64,000 bases of DNA from Parasitella parasitica (GCA_025201805.1 MU619277.1:61647-125646); one strand, 5' to 3'. Positions 12,896 to 25,283 are shown, numbered from the stretch's first letter. Numbers and translations: made by a program. Notes: a model not told the origin generated them from the letters alone.

Positions 12896-14352
12896 ATGGT
12901 TACGCTTCAAAAAATTGTAAGGCGTTGATGATCAACCGGCTTGTATCCATCACTGATGCTGACTTTTATTAAATGTAGAAAGATCGAATAAATCAGTCGA
13001 AATGGACCAAGCTGTATATCATTATTGCATGTCTGCAGGGAATTACCATCATAGCATTACAAGCAGCGATTGCCTACTACAATACAGCTCAGGTCAACCG
13101 AGGGTTGGAATCAGACGCTATACAAAGCTACGATCTAGACGACTTTGAGCAAGAAGCCATCACTGATGCAATTGAAAGACTAAGACGAATCAAATGGGAG
13201 AACATTGCATTTATTGGATTTCAATTCTGGTTTGTTGGCATGTCATTTGATGCAGTAGGTACTCATTCATTTAGCTTGCACACTATCATTAACCCTGCTG
13301 GATTTTTTTTAGACAGTTTATCAAAACGCTGCAGAGGTGATTGCATTAGCTGTCATGAATTTGGCTTGTGCAATCTTTGGAGCTTTAGAAGTCATCGATG
13401 GCAAACGCTGGCTGAAAATACTGACCGACATCAAACTGAAGCATGCGATTCCCATCATTACAACACCTATACAGGTTGCTTTTTACGTCGAAATTGCCTT
13501 ATCCATCTGCGTAGGCCTGTACGCCATCCTATTTGCCTATCTCTCATTTGCTGTAGTCCGAGAATTTGGATGGGTTATTTACAAGAAAATAGGCGCTGAC
13601 TTGGCGATACAACGTATGTATATCATTATCTACCATCTGCCACAAATGCTATTTGCTCAACATGGTTATAAATGCTTTGTAGGGATGTACAGAACAGTAC
13701 AGCTGTTTGTATTGGCATTGAAAATCGATATTTTTATTGAATTTTTGGTTTCTGTATTCTACTTGATCCAGTTTGCTTTGAAGAGTGGATTCAGCTCCTG
13801 GACAACGTATGTATTCGTTGTCATCACCATACTCATGCTACCCATGCTTTATTTCGGACGTTCCGCTGTAAGTTGTATATTATATACTATTGGAAATGAA
13901 GGAGTAGCACATGTATACTTACTTTATATAGGTGGCAAGCGAGAGCCCATTCAAGGTCATTGTCTTTGTCATCTTTCAGCTATGCATAGTGTTTCAGCTG
14001 GTGCTGATAGCGATTGAAGCAACGTCAGGTAAAGACTATTGGTACACATGGATCTGTTTTGGTAAGTGAATAGTAAATTAACACGCAGAAAAGAAAATCA
14101 AGGCTAACAAATTCATCACTGATAGTTATCCTTGGAATGATCATTGCTGTGGTAAGTGTGTATAGATTGACATGATGGGTTTATTATCCTTGATTAAAAA
14201 TTCAACAGGCAACCGCTGTTCTGGCTATACTGTGCATGGTCAACTTTGGAAAAGGATTAAAGCCATACATTCAAAGAGGTGCGGAAAAGAAGGAAATCCT
14301 TGAACAAATACAGAAACAACCTAGTGGACAGTGGATCATTGATGAAGATTAG
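12896..14352 (+). CDS. Multi-pass membrane protein, UPF0658 (Golgi membrane protein) like
   Basis: Seven exons in phase: 12896-12916, 12979-13254, 13313-13613, 13683-13867, 13932-14061, 14126-14151, 14209-14352; 360 aa. About eight hydrophobic segments are visible, for example LYIIIACLQGITIIALQAAIA, LALKIDIFIEFLVSVFYLIQF (split by context), and VILGMIIAVATAVLAILCM near the C terminus. The pattern WTKLYIIIACLQ, a luminal loop with NAAEVIALAVMN, SWTTYVFVVITI, LPMLYFGRSAV and YWYTWICFVILG resembles the fungal UPF0658 family, reported in the Golgi of fission yeast; its biochemical role is unknown. The 26-nt sixth exon is a microexon. The stop is only 10 nt from the stop of the convergent SRRM1-like gene. 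Confidence 0.75.
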
Positions 14353-14362
14353 GCTTTGCGGT

Positions 14363-15353
14363 CTACTTCGATCTGAACTCTGGACTTCTACTTCTGCTAT
14401 CTCTACTATCTCTTCTTCTTCTGCTTCTTCTGCGTCTGTTATCATCATGTTCTCGACGGCTATGGTAATAGTCATCACGATAGTGATGTCTTTTGCTACG
14501 TGAAGGTGATCTTGATCTTGATCTATATCTGCGGCGTGGAGGAGGAGATCGACTATATTTTCTGTTGCTACTACTACTACTACTATTTTTACCTCGGACA
14601 TCCTAATATCACATTCATTTTAATAAAATTCTATTGCTTACAGAATAGAAAACTTACAAAGCGAGAACTTCTCTTTCTGACTTCTTCGAAAGCATCAAAC
14701 TCCTCAGCCTTCTTTTGACGGATCGTATCCATCACCGAATCACGCTGAACTCTTCTTTCATCTTCTTGTGTTTGCTTTCGACGCAATTCTTCTTTCTTTT
14801 GCTCAATAAACTCTTGTGGAATACCTCCCACTGAATTTTGCGCACTTAACAACAGCTTCCAGAGTTCGCCCATAAACGGTTGCGTTTTGCCCTCCAGAAA
14901 TCCTGTTAGATTGATTTGCATTCTTTTAGGATCTTGAGCCTTTATATTCATCGTCAGTATAAGTAAAAAAGCAACGCTATATTGTACTATACCTTTTCTT
15001 CTAGCAGACTGCAGGTGTAATCGATCACTACCTCATCCTCAAACCCAAGAAGCTCGGTTATTCTATTACTTATCCAAGGTTTAATAACATCCAAGTTGAC
15101 TTTTTTCATATCCACCTAGTTGGTATTTAGTCAAAAAAAAAACTAAAATCAATCCAGTTGCAGAATGGAACCTGCGCTCACCTTTTGATCAAATTCTGAA
15201 GGAAAGGTCATCGTCTTGAGCAACTTCTTCTCCTTGTTGCTGAAACGACTATCTTGATCAGCACTTGTACCCTATGCGTATAAACTGGTTAGAATAACCA
15301 TTTTGTACAATTTAACCAAAGCGTTTTACCTTGAAGAAGCCAGCGTCACCCAT
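14363..15353 (-). CDS. SRRM1: PWI-domain RS protein, SRRM1 (SRm160) like splicing co-activator
   Basis: Exons 15353-15330, 15271-15182, 15115-14993, 14939-14658, 14602-14363; 252 aa. The N terminus MGDAGFFKGTSADQDSRFSN and the PWI block (VNLDVIKPWISNRITELLGF, VVIDYTCSLLEE, MQINLTGFLEGKTQPFMGEL, LLSAQNSVGGIPQEF) match SRRM1 closely. A charged helix (KKEELRRKQTQEDERR) follows, then a short Arg/Ser tail of about 75 residues (RSRSRSPSRSK). SRRM1 binds RNA/DNA through PWI and helps couple splicing to 3'-end formation; the nuclear speckle role here is inferred. The RS tail is far shorter than in animals. Convergent with the UPF0658-like gene, so the 3' UTRs must overlap unless they are almost absent. 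Confidence 0.9.
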
Positions 15354-15868
15354 ATCTATGACACTTGAAAAGAATGAAAAGATGAGTGTACAGCAAACCA
15401 AAACTTTGGGCGTTTTAACAACAGGCCAAGAGAAATTTTTTTAAAGCTAGTCGCTGACTGCTGCATTAACATCATGGAGTTGTAGAATCATTTTATTTTT
15501 TTAAGGCTATTTACAATTGATTCAAAAAGAAATCAGGCAACTAATGCCATACAGATGTTCTTTTTTCTATTTGATACAAATCTCTTGTAAGCATTCGATT
15601 TTGAAAAAAAGGCGTATTACGTTCAATCAGTATATAATAATGAGTACTATATTGAGGTCGTTGTCGTTTTTAATCCAAATGATTTGCCTTCGAGATTGAT
15701 GTTTTTGCTGTTTTCATTGTTTTTTTTTTTTTTTTTTTTTTTGCCAGTTTTATTATAGTTTTGTTGATTCATACAAGCTTGGAACAATTAGTAGCCTATG
15801 ATATAGTAATCAAATCAATAAAAGTGAATTATATAAACATATATTATATACATTGTGCTTACAAGCTA
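15354..15868. other. Intergenic with a poly-T tract
   Basis: AT-rich spacer holding a run of about 23 T at 15720-15742. It contains the promoter of the SRRM1-like gene and the 3' flank of the Ser/Pro-rich gene. No coding signal seen. Confidence 0.5.
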
Positions 15869-16555
15869 TTAAAGAGAAACATAAAAATGAGTGTTTCGGA
15901 TCATGGTGGTTTGATCATCCTCGTAATAAATATAAACAAGCACAAATTCGTTAAAGTTGACTTGTCGCCTCGATGAAATATTATGCATACGATCATCTTC
16001 TGATTCTACTGAATCTTGGGATAAGATCAATGGAGCAGTGTCATAAGAGGACGCCGACATGTCACGGGCCATAGGCGCGGATGCAAGTGTTGGTGATAGT
16101 ATTGAAAATGATGGGGATCTCTGATCATGAGATGGAGAAACGGAGGGGGAAGGGAAAGGAGAAGTAGGAGGAGGGAAAAGTTCGTATGTAGATTCGGTTC
16201 TAACAAGTCTAGGAATTGGTGTGTCAGAAGATGTAGCGGGTGAAGGCGATGGCAAGGATGTATCATGAAAGGAGGGAAGAGAAGTTAGGGCCAGAGGCGA
16301 GGGCAAGGTAGAATGACGAGGCGAGGAAGACGCAGAGAAAGTTGCAGAGAAAGACGCAGAGGAAGTTGCGGGCTCGCATTTGACAGGATTCAATTTTTGC
16401 TTTCTCGATGGTTGTTGCTGGTAAGGGTCTTCATTAACTTTTCTTTTTCTATTAACAACAGGATTGTGCTACAATACTAATTAATACAGACATAATCGAT
16501 ATTTTGTAAGCATGCAAATACTTACAGGAAACTCGAAACCAGAACGTAATAGCAT
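15869..16555 (-). CDS. Ser/Pro-rich hypothetical protein with basic N terminus
   Basis: Two exons, 16555-16526 and 16468-15869, give 209 aa. The start MLLRSGFEFP is followed by a basic cluster (NRKRK, SRKQK) that could serve as a nuclear signal, then a long Ser/Pro/Thr tract with repeated SPS and PSP pairs that would be phosphorylation-prone, and an acidic SQDSVESEDDR segment. The last 35 residues are hydrophobic/aromatic and may be intron-like read-through, so the true 3' end is uncertain. I do not recognise the family. The splice signals and biased composition support a real gene. Confidence 0.5.
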
Positions 16556-18104
16556 TTTCAAATATAGATTAAAATAGTACTCGAAGAAGTGCAATGTTTG
16601 CGTAAAACAAATTAAAAATGCTTCTACAAGAGGGAAAGAGCAAAGAAACAAAAGCATGAATTAATTTCAAAATATCAGTTTATATATAATAAACATCCTC
16701 TATATGTCTATTATCACGTTTACAATTCTTTCAGAATGAGAACAATATCCCTTGTGCATAGATATATTAATAAATTTTCGAAAAGATGCTCTTTCAGCAA
16801 TATATTTAAATGTCACTTCAAGGACATTAGACAATGGTCCATGAATAATCGCATTTTCTTAGATTCAACCTTTTATCTTTGTATAGAACAAAAAGACCAG
16901 ATAATCCATTATTCATTGAAACTGGGCGATCTATATCATACATCATAGTGATAGCTAAAAAGGCAAATTAATTGATGTACATTAATGTAAGATACACCTG
17001 AGAAGACCCTAAATTGTGTCATGAGTTACAATTCCCATATAGTTTTGAAACTTTTAAGCAATTCTTCAATTAGAACACATGCGTTTATATTAAACATTAT
17101 AATGAGGAAAACACTGTTGATAGCATTGAAGGCTCCTGGTGACAAGTATTACGCTTCTTATTTTAAAAAGCACGATGTGTAATGTAGATAGGTCCAACTT
17201 TTGCAAATAATCCTATCGCATCCTAAACGTTTGCTTACTTTAATTTCTTCCACCTATCAAGCTATCAAATCAAGTATTATGAATGTAACTGGTGCTTGGA
17301 ATTTTTTATCACTTAAATATATCAATGAAACAAAAAGTAAAAACACACAACGCTTTAGTAGTATTCATACAACAATGATCATATGGGTAGTGTTTCTTAC
17401 AATACTACCAGGCAATACTTTTTTGAGCTAGAAAATGTATGCCGTAATGAACCATATATGAAAGTGATTCACAGAAATCTTGTATATTTGACTCACAAAG
17501 TTGTAAAACTTCGATTAACTATTTTAGCAGATAGATATTAGGTACAACTGAGGTGTTGTAAAGAATTAAAGCAAAATGGATGGATACTGCTTAAACTGAT
17601 GGTGTTGTTTCTACTTGAGATTACATCATGTTGCTTTATTTCAAAATTGAGATGCCTGTATTTCGTTAATATGTAACCAAGTCAAATGATATATATAACT
17701 GTATTAAAACTATAAGAGCTATTTGCAATAATATATTGAGACGGATTTGTGTTCTCCAGGGGAATTGGTGTTGACTATGTAAATTTTGTAATAATGAAAA
17801 AAATTCCAATGATGTCTATTCAGTGCATTTATATTTTCAATCACTATCTATTGTTTTATCTTAAAGCTATGGCAGATCAAACAACATATATCCATCCATT
17901 TGAAAATCTTATTTTCTAATTGATAATATCTTGGTTCCTTGATACATTTTCTTTCAAATGGGGTTCATTTGACCAGAGTATTAGTGGTACCTTCGCTGGC
18001 GTAAATAAAATCATGATCAATTAGCCATTTAGATACATCCACAATTGATAGCCAATAAAATCTCGTTTTTAATTAAATTCCGACAGCAAAATGCGAAACT
18101 GTTT

Positions 18105-18330
18105 TTGCAGATAAGTTTTGATAAAGACATCGCCATGTGGAACCCAAGTTATGCTCAAATAGCGATGATCATGTCTGTTCTTATGGCGCATAAAACAGTG
18201 TTTACTTTGCTCTTTATCGAAGCCTATCATGGATTATATGCAATTCTGATATGTAAATTTGTGATATCATCTGATAACTTTATAGATATCGATGAAAACA
18301 TTGATACCAATATTGTTGCCAGGTAGCGCC
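18105..18330 (+). repeat. Unknown dispersed repeat, copy A (degenerate coding relic)
   Basis: Shares an ordered series of words with copy B (18440-18660) and copy C (60740-60930): gataNagacatcgcc, ctcaNataNcgaNgatcatg, ctgttcttatggcgcataa, gataactttNtagat. Copy A stays open in one frame (QIAMIMSVLMAHKTVFTLL), and many differences among copies fall at third codon positions of this frame, suggesting descent from a coding sequence. The family is not recognised. Confidence 0.6.
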
Positions 18331-18439
18331 AGATCAACGCTAAGTTTTCCAAGTTAGATCGTGGTTCTATGGTTATTTTATCACAAGTTATGAGCAAATA
18401 GTATCTGTTATTCATAATAAATAATGAAAAATAAAACTG

Positions 18440-18660
18440 TTTCTGCAAAATAATATTTGATAGAGACATCGCCCATTGGAAACCATGGTATACTCAGATA
18501 ACGACGATCATGCCTGTTCTTATGGCGCATAAGATAGTATTAATTATGCTTTTTATTGGAACCTATTATCAGCGATTATATACCAAAAGTTGTGGCTCCT
18601 GCTGATAACTTTCTAGATATTGATGGGGACATCGATACAAATGTTATTTAAACTAATTTT
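18440..18660 (+). repeat. Unknown dispersed repeat, copy B
   Basis: Lies about 341 bp after the same point in copy A, so A and B form a diverged tandem pair. Its frame reads QITTIMPVLMAHKIVLIMLF and then breaks. It shares cctgttcttatggcgcataag and gataactttctagatat with the other copies. Confidence 0.6.
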
Positions 18661-19869
18661 AGCATCTATATTTTATGTTTTATTTTTTTAAAAAAAACAG
18701 TATTTGAATTGTTGTATCCATACAAAGTGTCTACATATGTCTTGTTTCACTTAGTTATAAAGCACGGATATTGGTAATATCAATTGTTGGTAATTCTTTT
18801 GCAAATAAGGAATAAGCTACAAGTTATATACGGTATAACTCAACCTCTTGCAAGGTTCTAGGCTTATTCAAGGATTCCATTAAGATCAGATCGCGGGATG
18901 TCGGGAAGACATCTTACCCAATCTTCTCTTTAATGTAAAATATAAGAACAGGTCTGTTCCTGGAAATGCTGTGATTTAATATAGTGTTTGGCACTTCTTG
19001 TCAAACATCAAATGTCAAGTGGACAAACATTGATTAGGATAAATTTTAGAGATCATATCTAATGTCAATAAAAGTCTTCAATTTAGTATCTGGTTTTATT
19101 CAGAGAAAGTCTTATTACTTCTTTTCATATAACATTTACACAACATTTTGCTGCGCCCTTTTACATTGGCACAACATGAATTATTCGCCTTAGTATGTTA
19201 TTGCCTTTATTATTATTCTTAGCACTATGCCATGTCCTCGAATATGTATCATTATTATTCAATTATAGTTAAATCTTATTTGACCAGGTGATGATATTTA
19301 GATAAAAGTTCGTTACTACTCATAGATAGTCTGGTAAAATAATGCTTGTTCTTGCTATAATATGTATCTGGTAAATATGAAAGATCTACAAAATGCGACT
19401 TGAATTCAAAAATATTGATAAATTTCAATTATAATCGGTAAAGCCTTTTGACATATAGGCGGTTTGAGGTTTTTTCTTCGTGACGAAAATATCTTGATTT
19501 TCCTCGAGATCCGTATAAGTTTGCGTCTTTTTCCGTTATTTTATTCAAAAATAATACATCATATCCTCATGTTGTTTGGCCTGTTTTCTGTGTACTCTCA
19601 GTAACCCTTCGTTTTCGTATTTAACATAACTATATGTCTTCTAGAGGACTTACAATGTTCATGTTATTCAATAATTGTAACAAGGTCTCATACAACAATC
19701 AGGATGAGCAACATTTATACTAGATGTTATGTTACAGGAAGAGGTATACCTGACAGCCCCCCACAAAGCGGAATATTCCATGGAAATGTGCTTCGGCTGA
19801 AGAAATAAACGATGCGTCAACAATACAACTATTTATAAAATACAATGTTTATTTATTTATGGTATGCAG

Positions 19870-21914
19870 CTATGCTAAAGTAGCGGTAGTTTGAGATGTG
19901 TTTGTGGAAGACATGGCAGGTGATTTTGTATTTGTTGTGGTGGATGTTTCAAGTCTACTGGTATTGTGCTCCTCAACACCTACTAATTTGAGTTGTGGAG
20001 AATCAAGCTCATCCAGAGCTTGTTTTGCTGCCATTAATGTTTGTTCTGATGGCAAATCAATCAATGACAAGTTTGATGTCGTTAAAGAAGATGATGACGA
20101 AGAGGATGGGGACATTGTCACACCACTATCAAGTTTTTGTTGTGCTTCCACTTTTTGCAGCATGTTTGTCGTACAGACTGCCACAATGTCGTTTTGTAAG
20201 TTTGCCAATTCCTCATCCATGGGCTATAAACTATGAGTAAAGTTTGGTTCTTAAAAACAAGATACTGCTACACTTACTGGGATATTAATGTCTAAGAAGG
20301 TCAGAGTATGATTCATCTTTATGGAAATGGCAAGGGCTAAGACACCAGCCATGTCAATGTCGGGATTCTTTGAGAGGTCCAATCTACAAAGCGAAGTGTT
20401 CTCAGGAAGTGCTTCAGCTAATGCGATGGCTGTGCTAGAACCAAGTTGCGTTTCAGATAAGTTTAGGCTTTGTAAACATGAATTACGAGTTAAAGCATTC
20501 TTTAATGCCAAAATCTACATTTTTATATCCCACAAAATAAATCAGTACTGTCAAAGAGCTAAAAAAAAAAAAAAATAAAAAAGAAACTTACGCCCTCATC
20601 ACTATCATGTCCCAGAGGATTTATTGATAGATCTAGTTCTTCCAAACGATGATTATCTCCAAGTGCGTTTGACAATAGCGATAGTCCCTCATAATTTATC
20701 TGACAGTCAGACAGATTCAAATGTAATAAACTGGTATTATTTCTCAAAACTGTTGCCAATGGTGCCAACATTAAATTCAGTTGATTTCCAGATAAATCTA
20801 GATCCTTGATCCCATCTAAGCGAGGGGCCACAAGATTAGCGACCCATGTCCCTTGATTTGGTACAAAATAATTGTTGCGTAAGGACAAAGTCTGCAAAGA
20901 TGTGGCTTTATAGATGCCTTCCGAAAACGATTGAAATGTTTCTGCTGGTGGTTTTATATGACAATTATCTAGTACCAGCTTCGATAGTGTAGTTGCATGC
21001 TGTAGCCCTTGTGCCAAATATTGCATTCCCTTTTTCTCCAATGTACATCCTGACAAGTCAACAGATTGAATTGTTTTGGACTAGGTAATTGATTAATTTT
21101 CTACTCCCCCCCCCCTCTCTCTCTCTTCTTTGCAAATAAATACCTCTTTAATAAAGATCGCAATGTATTTGTACCCTTTTGACTTGAAATTGTTTTGTGA
21201 TAGATTCAAATGTTGAATTGTGCCACTCACTAACAAGCTACATAGTATAGTACGTACAGCCTATTATATTTTAGCTTATATGTACATATGAATACACTTG
21301 CGTCTTCTTACTTCATCTTCTAATTTGCAATTCGATAAATTCAACCACTCAAGGCCAAATTTAAGTATGAAAATATCAGATAATGGTCCTGCCTGATGAA
21401 CTGCGATTGGTTGCATGGATAGGTCTATGGCCAGCAATTGCGATGTGCTATCATCCGTAATAAGTTTGTATAATAATGTGATACTGCAAAATCATGTTTA
21501 CCGGCTTTTCCTTAAAAGACTTCTGAAACGATCTATGCAACCTTCTTCTCGTTGAATACAAGCATGATCGTAATGGTTAGCCAGGTCTGTAACTTGTTGC
21601 GATTGTTGTCTAGTAACAGTATTGCTCTTTTTTTTCTCATATACTTCATCTCTAGGTTTGTCATTTGAATAGAATGGATGTTCGATTATGAGGTTGCAAA
21701 CAGAAAAAGTTACTCTTTTCAATTCTTGCTTAGCTAGCAATAAAGGATTATCTCCATCATTTTCCTCTTGTGAAATATCTGTTTGCGCATATATTTTAGA
21801 CTGTAATCGGGACAGCCATGAGCTTCTTGGTGACGTTATTGTTGCTATCATATTGTCTTTACAGTTGATATTGTTTTCTGGACGATATTTCAAGATGCTC
21901 TTGGGCTTGTTCAT
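19870..21914 (-). CDS. PPP1R37: Leucine-rich repeat PP1 regulatory protein, PPP1R37-like
   Basis: Exons 21914-21502, 21447-21312, 21260-21144, 21080-20592, 20514-20278, 20223-19870; 581 aa. A PP1-docking motif RVTF sits at residues 67-70 (KRVTFSV), as in animal PPP1R37, followed by about ten RNI-type leucine-rich repeats (LEWLNLSNCKLED, IQHLNLSQNNF, IQSVDLSGC, LQTLSLRNNYF, IKDLDLSGNQL, LLHLNLSDCQI, LEELDLSINPL, LQSLNLSETQL, LCRLDLSKNP) and the closing ALAISIKMNHTLTFLDI. The tail is Ser/Thr-rich. PPP1R37 inhibits and targets protein phosphatase 1; that role is inferred. The first intron is ambiguous: 54 nt (used here) or 18 nt with an earlier acceptor at 21484; both keep the frame, the latter giving 593 aa. 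A C10 tract lies in the third intron. Confidence 0.85.
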
Positions 21915-23393
21915 TTTGTTTTAGTGGAAAGAAAAAAGGAAATAAAGAATCCCGATGTTTTTCAATAAGCGGTTTTTATTTGCCTGGCAATGTATGTGCA
22001 AATAATGCTCATATACGTAAAAAAAAAAAAAGGGGGGGGGGAGGGAAAGAGCATGTAAACTGTCCAAAAAAAATACTCTTGGTACATAAAAAATACACAC
22101 AGACATAATTGCGATCAATTTCTTCCTCATTTTTATTAAATACCTTTGATTTTTAATATCTTTTTTTCATTTCATCCTTTCGTTAAGCGGAGTCGCTTTG
22201 GGTCTTTGTGTAAAAGATAGACTCAATAATTGGGTTATTTCAAGGAGATATTATATATTGTGGTCAAGTGAAAGGAGAAACATTCAAAAAGGAAGTAAGA
22301 AGGGTTCAATGCTAATGGTTTTTCTTGGCTTTGTGTGAACTTTAATAACGTTTTTGTACAAGATACTTTGTAGCTTAATCTTCATGTAGTAGAGTAATCT
22401 TTTCAGGCACCACGTAACACAATGAAGCTTGTTAATCCTGCATTTTGTTGGTCTTCAGGGTAATACTATCCTCAACGTTAAAGCAAGTTACAGCCATGTT
22501 AACTGCTATATATCCTAATCCTTATATCTTTGTTTGGATGTGTTTATGAGATTATGATATTGTAAGCACTAGATCACTAAAATGTGAATGATCCTGGCTT
22601 AATACCCCAGCATCAAATCTCTTATGTGTGCAGAATTCATAGAAGTCCGGTATACTGCTTGGTTAATTAAAATTACTAAAGTGATACCACTTAAGAGCTT
22701 CTCGGGTACATATTTTCAATCTTTAGGGTAAAGATTGATTGAATCGAACTACCTTATTTTTTTTAAAAAAAATAATAAAAAAAATAGAACTTAATACGTC
22801 GTGCTTCTGCTCAAGCTACCAGTATATACTCAAAATGTATAAAATCAGCTACCTTTGCTAAAGCAAATATGATGACTACATAGCGAGTAAAACATGAGAT
22901 TTGAGAAATGGGAAAGTATCTAAATTAAGGTACCATACATCTGCATTGAGACTGCATTTGCATGAATGTAGTGCTTACAGTTTCACGGTTTTACCTTGGC
23001 TCTATTATATAAGCAATCCTGATACGATGTAAATACTAATTGCTTTAAGTAACACCTTGATATATAACAAATAAAGACATCGAAAACAGATGGGTAGGTT
23101 AATAAAACAATTTTCCATGTTATCTTGCTTAAGCTTTATAGTTTCGCAGCAATGAATAACGAAGTAGGCAAGATACACTAAAGCAAAAATTATTAATTGT
23201 ATTACTTGATGGCTTAGTTTATACCATTATATGTTTCTAACAAAATCAGTCTTCAATGGGATCTACACAAAATCTAATATGAACGGTTTCTTTTTGTTTT
23301 TAGATTAACAATAAATATACAATAATACCATGATTACATACCGAATTCACTAATTCCACCCATAAGAAACTGCTGCGGTTTTATTCTGTATGA
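21915..23393. other. Intergenic, no gene recognised
   Basis: AT-rich spacer between the PPP1R37-like gene and the 3' end of carB. It holds an A13/G10 tract at 22020-22041. It must contain the promoter of the LRR gene at its left edge and the carB 3' flank at its right edge. Confidence 0.5.
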
Positions 23394-25283
23394 TTAAACA
23401 ATTTTTGGATACATATTTGAATTGTCTGCACGGAATACATCCGGTAAGAGATTATTTATAAAAGACGCAGGTGTCACATCAGTACCAGCTTGAGGAAAGA
23501 AGTAAAAAAACAAGAATATGCCCCAAAAGATAATTTGCAACCAAAACAAATGTTGGGAGGATCTTGAAGAGAAAAGCTCATCTTGCTCCAGAGAAGCTTG
23601 TTTGTTAAACTCAATCTTTCTTGGTTTAGGTGTCATTCCAAAGCTTTTGACGACTTGATCTGATGTTAATTTACTTCCTGCAAGGACAATAGGAACACCG
23701 GTACCTGGATGCGTACTATAGATGCGTATGAAATATTTATTAATATATATTTTGTTTTTATAGTGTTTGATACGCGGAACATACCTAGCACCCACAAAGA
23801 AAACGTTGTCATAGCGACCAGTAGAGTCCTTGGTGCTTGGGCGGAACCACAGCACTTGAAAAATATCGTGCGATAAACCCAATATTGAGCCTCTCCAAAG
23901 ATTAAACTTGCTTTGCCACACACTAGGGTCGTTCACTTGTTCGTGTTCAATCAAATCAGCAAAATCAGACATGCCTAAACGATGTCCAATGACTTGCAAC
24001 ACCATTTTACGAGCCTTATCTACCATTTCAGGATAATTCTCATCGGAAGCATCGCCTGTTTTGCTCTTCATATGACCAATAGGGACTAACACGATGATAG
24101 AGTCCTTATCTTTAGGAGCAGCAGTGGGATCAATGCGAGAAGGCACATTGACATAAAACGAAGCTTCAGAGGGCATAGTAAAATTCTTAAAAATCTCATC
24201 AAAGCTTTCTTTATATGCTTCAGCTAGAAAGATATTGTGCACATCTAATTGAGGAACCTTGGCAGACATGGACCAATAAAACGAGATAGAGGAAGAAGTC
24301 AACTTCTTGGAAGCCAAAGTATTTTGCGTCCACTTGCAGGGTGGCAAAAGATTATGATACGCATAAACAAGGTCTGCGTTACAAACAACAGCATCCGCTT
24401 CAATGACTCGGCCACACTCTAACGTTACACCTGTGACATGTTTGTTGCCAATAACCGTGTTGATCTTGGAAACAGGAGAATTATAGATGAATTCTGCACC
24501 ATACTTGTTTATAGCAATGGCTTCCAGCTTTTGTACTACCATATTAAAGCCGCCACGAGGATACCAGATGCCTTCAGCGAATTCAGTGTATTGCAGCAGG
24601 CTATAGACAGCAGGAGCATCGTAAGGAGACATGCTATAGACATGAGAAAGATGTCAGTACATGTATGATTGGCCTTAGAAGCGTCATATTACTCACCCCA
24701 TATACATGGTTTGAAATGTAAATGCCATGCGCATCTTCTTGGTTTTGAAATACTTTGACGCACGATCATAAATCTTGTCAAACAAGTGCAAACGAAAGAT
24801 TACTGGTGCATATTTGATACGAATCATATCCCAAATGGATTCAAAATTTCTCTTGAGAGCTATCATGGTGCCGCTTTCGTAATGAACATGAGTTTCTTTT
24901 AAAAAGTCGAGAAAACGACCAAAACCTAAAGGGCCTTCCACACGGTCCAACTCGGCCTTCATGCAAGTCAAATCAGAGGTCAGCTGAATAGAATCGCCAT
25001 CATCAAAATGAACTTTGTAGTTGTTGTCACATTTCAGTAACTCCAAATGGTCTTGGATGCGCTCATCAATGTCAGCAAATGCGTCTTCGAAGTACTTGGG
25101 CATAAGATAAAGAGAGGGCCCCTGATCGAAACGATGACCATTGTGATGAAGCAATGAGCAGCGGCCACCGCTAAACTCATTTTTTTCCACCACGGTAACC
25201 TTGAATCCCTCACGAGCTAAGCGAGCGGCTGTAGCAGTTCCACCAACGCCAGCACCAATGATCACAATATGTTTCTTGGGCAT
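23394..25283 (-). CDS. carB: Phytoene desaturase (CrtI type)
   Basis: Converts phytoene to lycopene by successive dehydrogenation at membranes. Exons 25283-24697, 24633-23785, 23715-23394; 585 aa, the usual length of Mucorales CarB. Seen: the N-terminal FAD-binding Rossmann motif IIGAGVGGTATAARLAREG, FDQGPSLYLMP, the central QTMYMGMSPYDAPAVYS (spanning intron 1), GGFNMVVQKLEAIA, and the C-terminal FAD signature VGASTHPGTGVPIVLAG, split by intron 2. A hydrophobic segment near the C terminus (FWLQIIFWGIFLFFYFF) may anchor it in membranes, as in related fungal CrtI. It is transcribed divergently from carRP across 512 bp. Light induction of this pair is known in Mucor and relatives; here it is inferred from conservation of the arrangement. 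Confidence 0.97.

Larger units (their letters stand above)
16556..19869. other. 3.3-kb very AT-rich spacer containing decayed repeats
   Basis: No intact gene. Two related copies of an unknown element lie at about 18105-18330 and 18440-18660 (listed separately). The rest is low-complexity AT-rich sequence with short broken frames and looks like decayed mobile DNA plus flanking promoters. Confidence 0.5.

Noticed and set aside
14257-14601. 114-codon minus-strand frame rich in acidic and hydrophobic repeats
   Set aside because: It is a wrong-frame reading of the Arg/Ser tail exon of the SRRM1-like gene.
17201-17431. 76-codon plus-strand frame in the AT-rich spacer
   Set aside because: Low complexity, no splice-consistent extension and no recognised motif.
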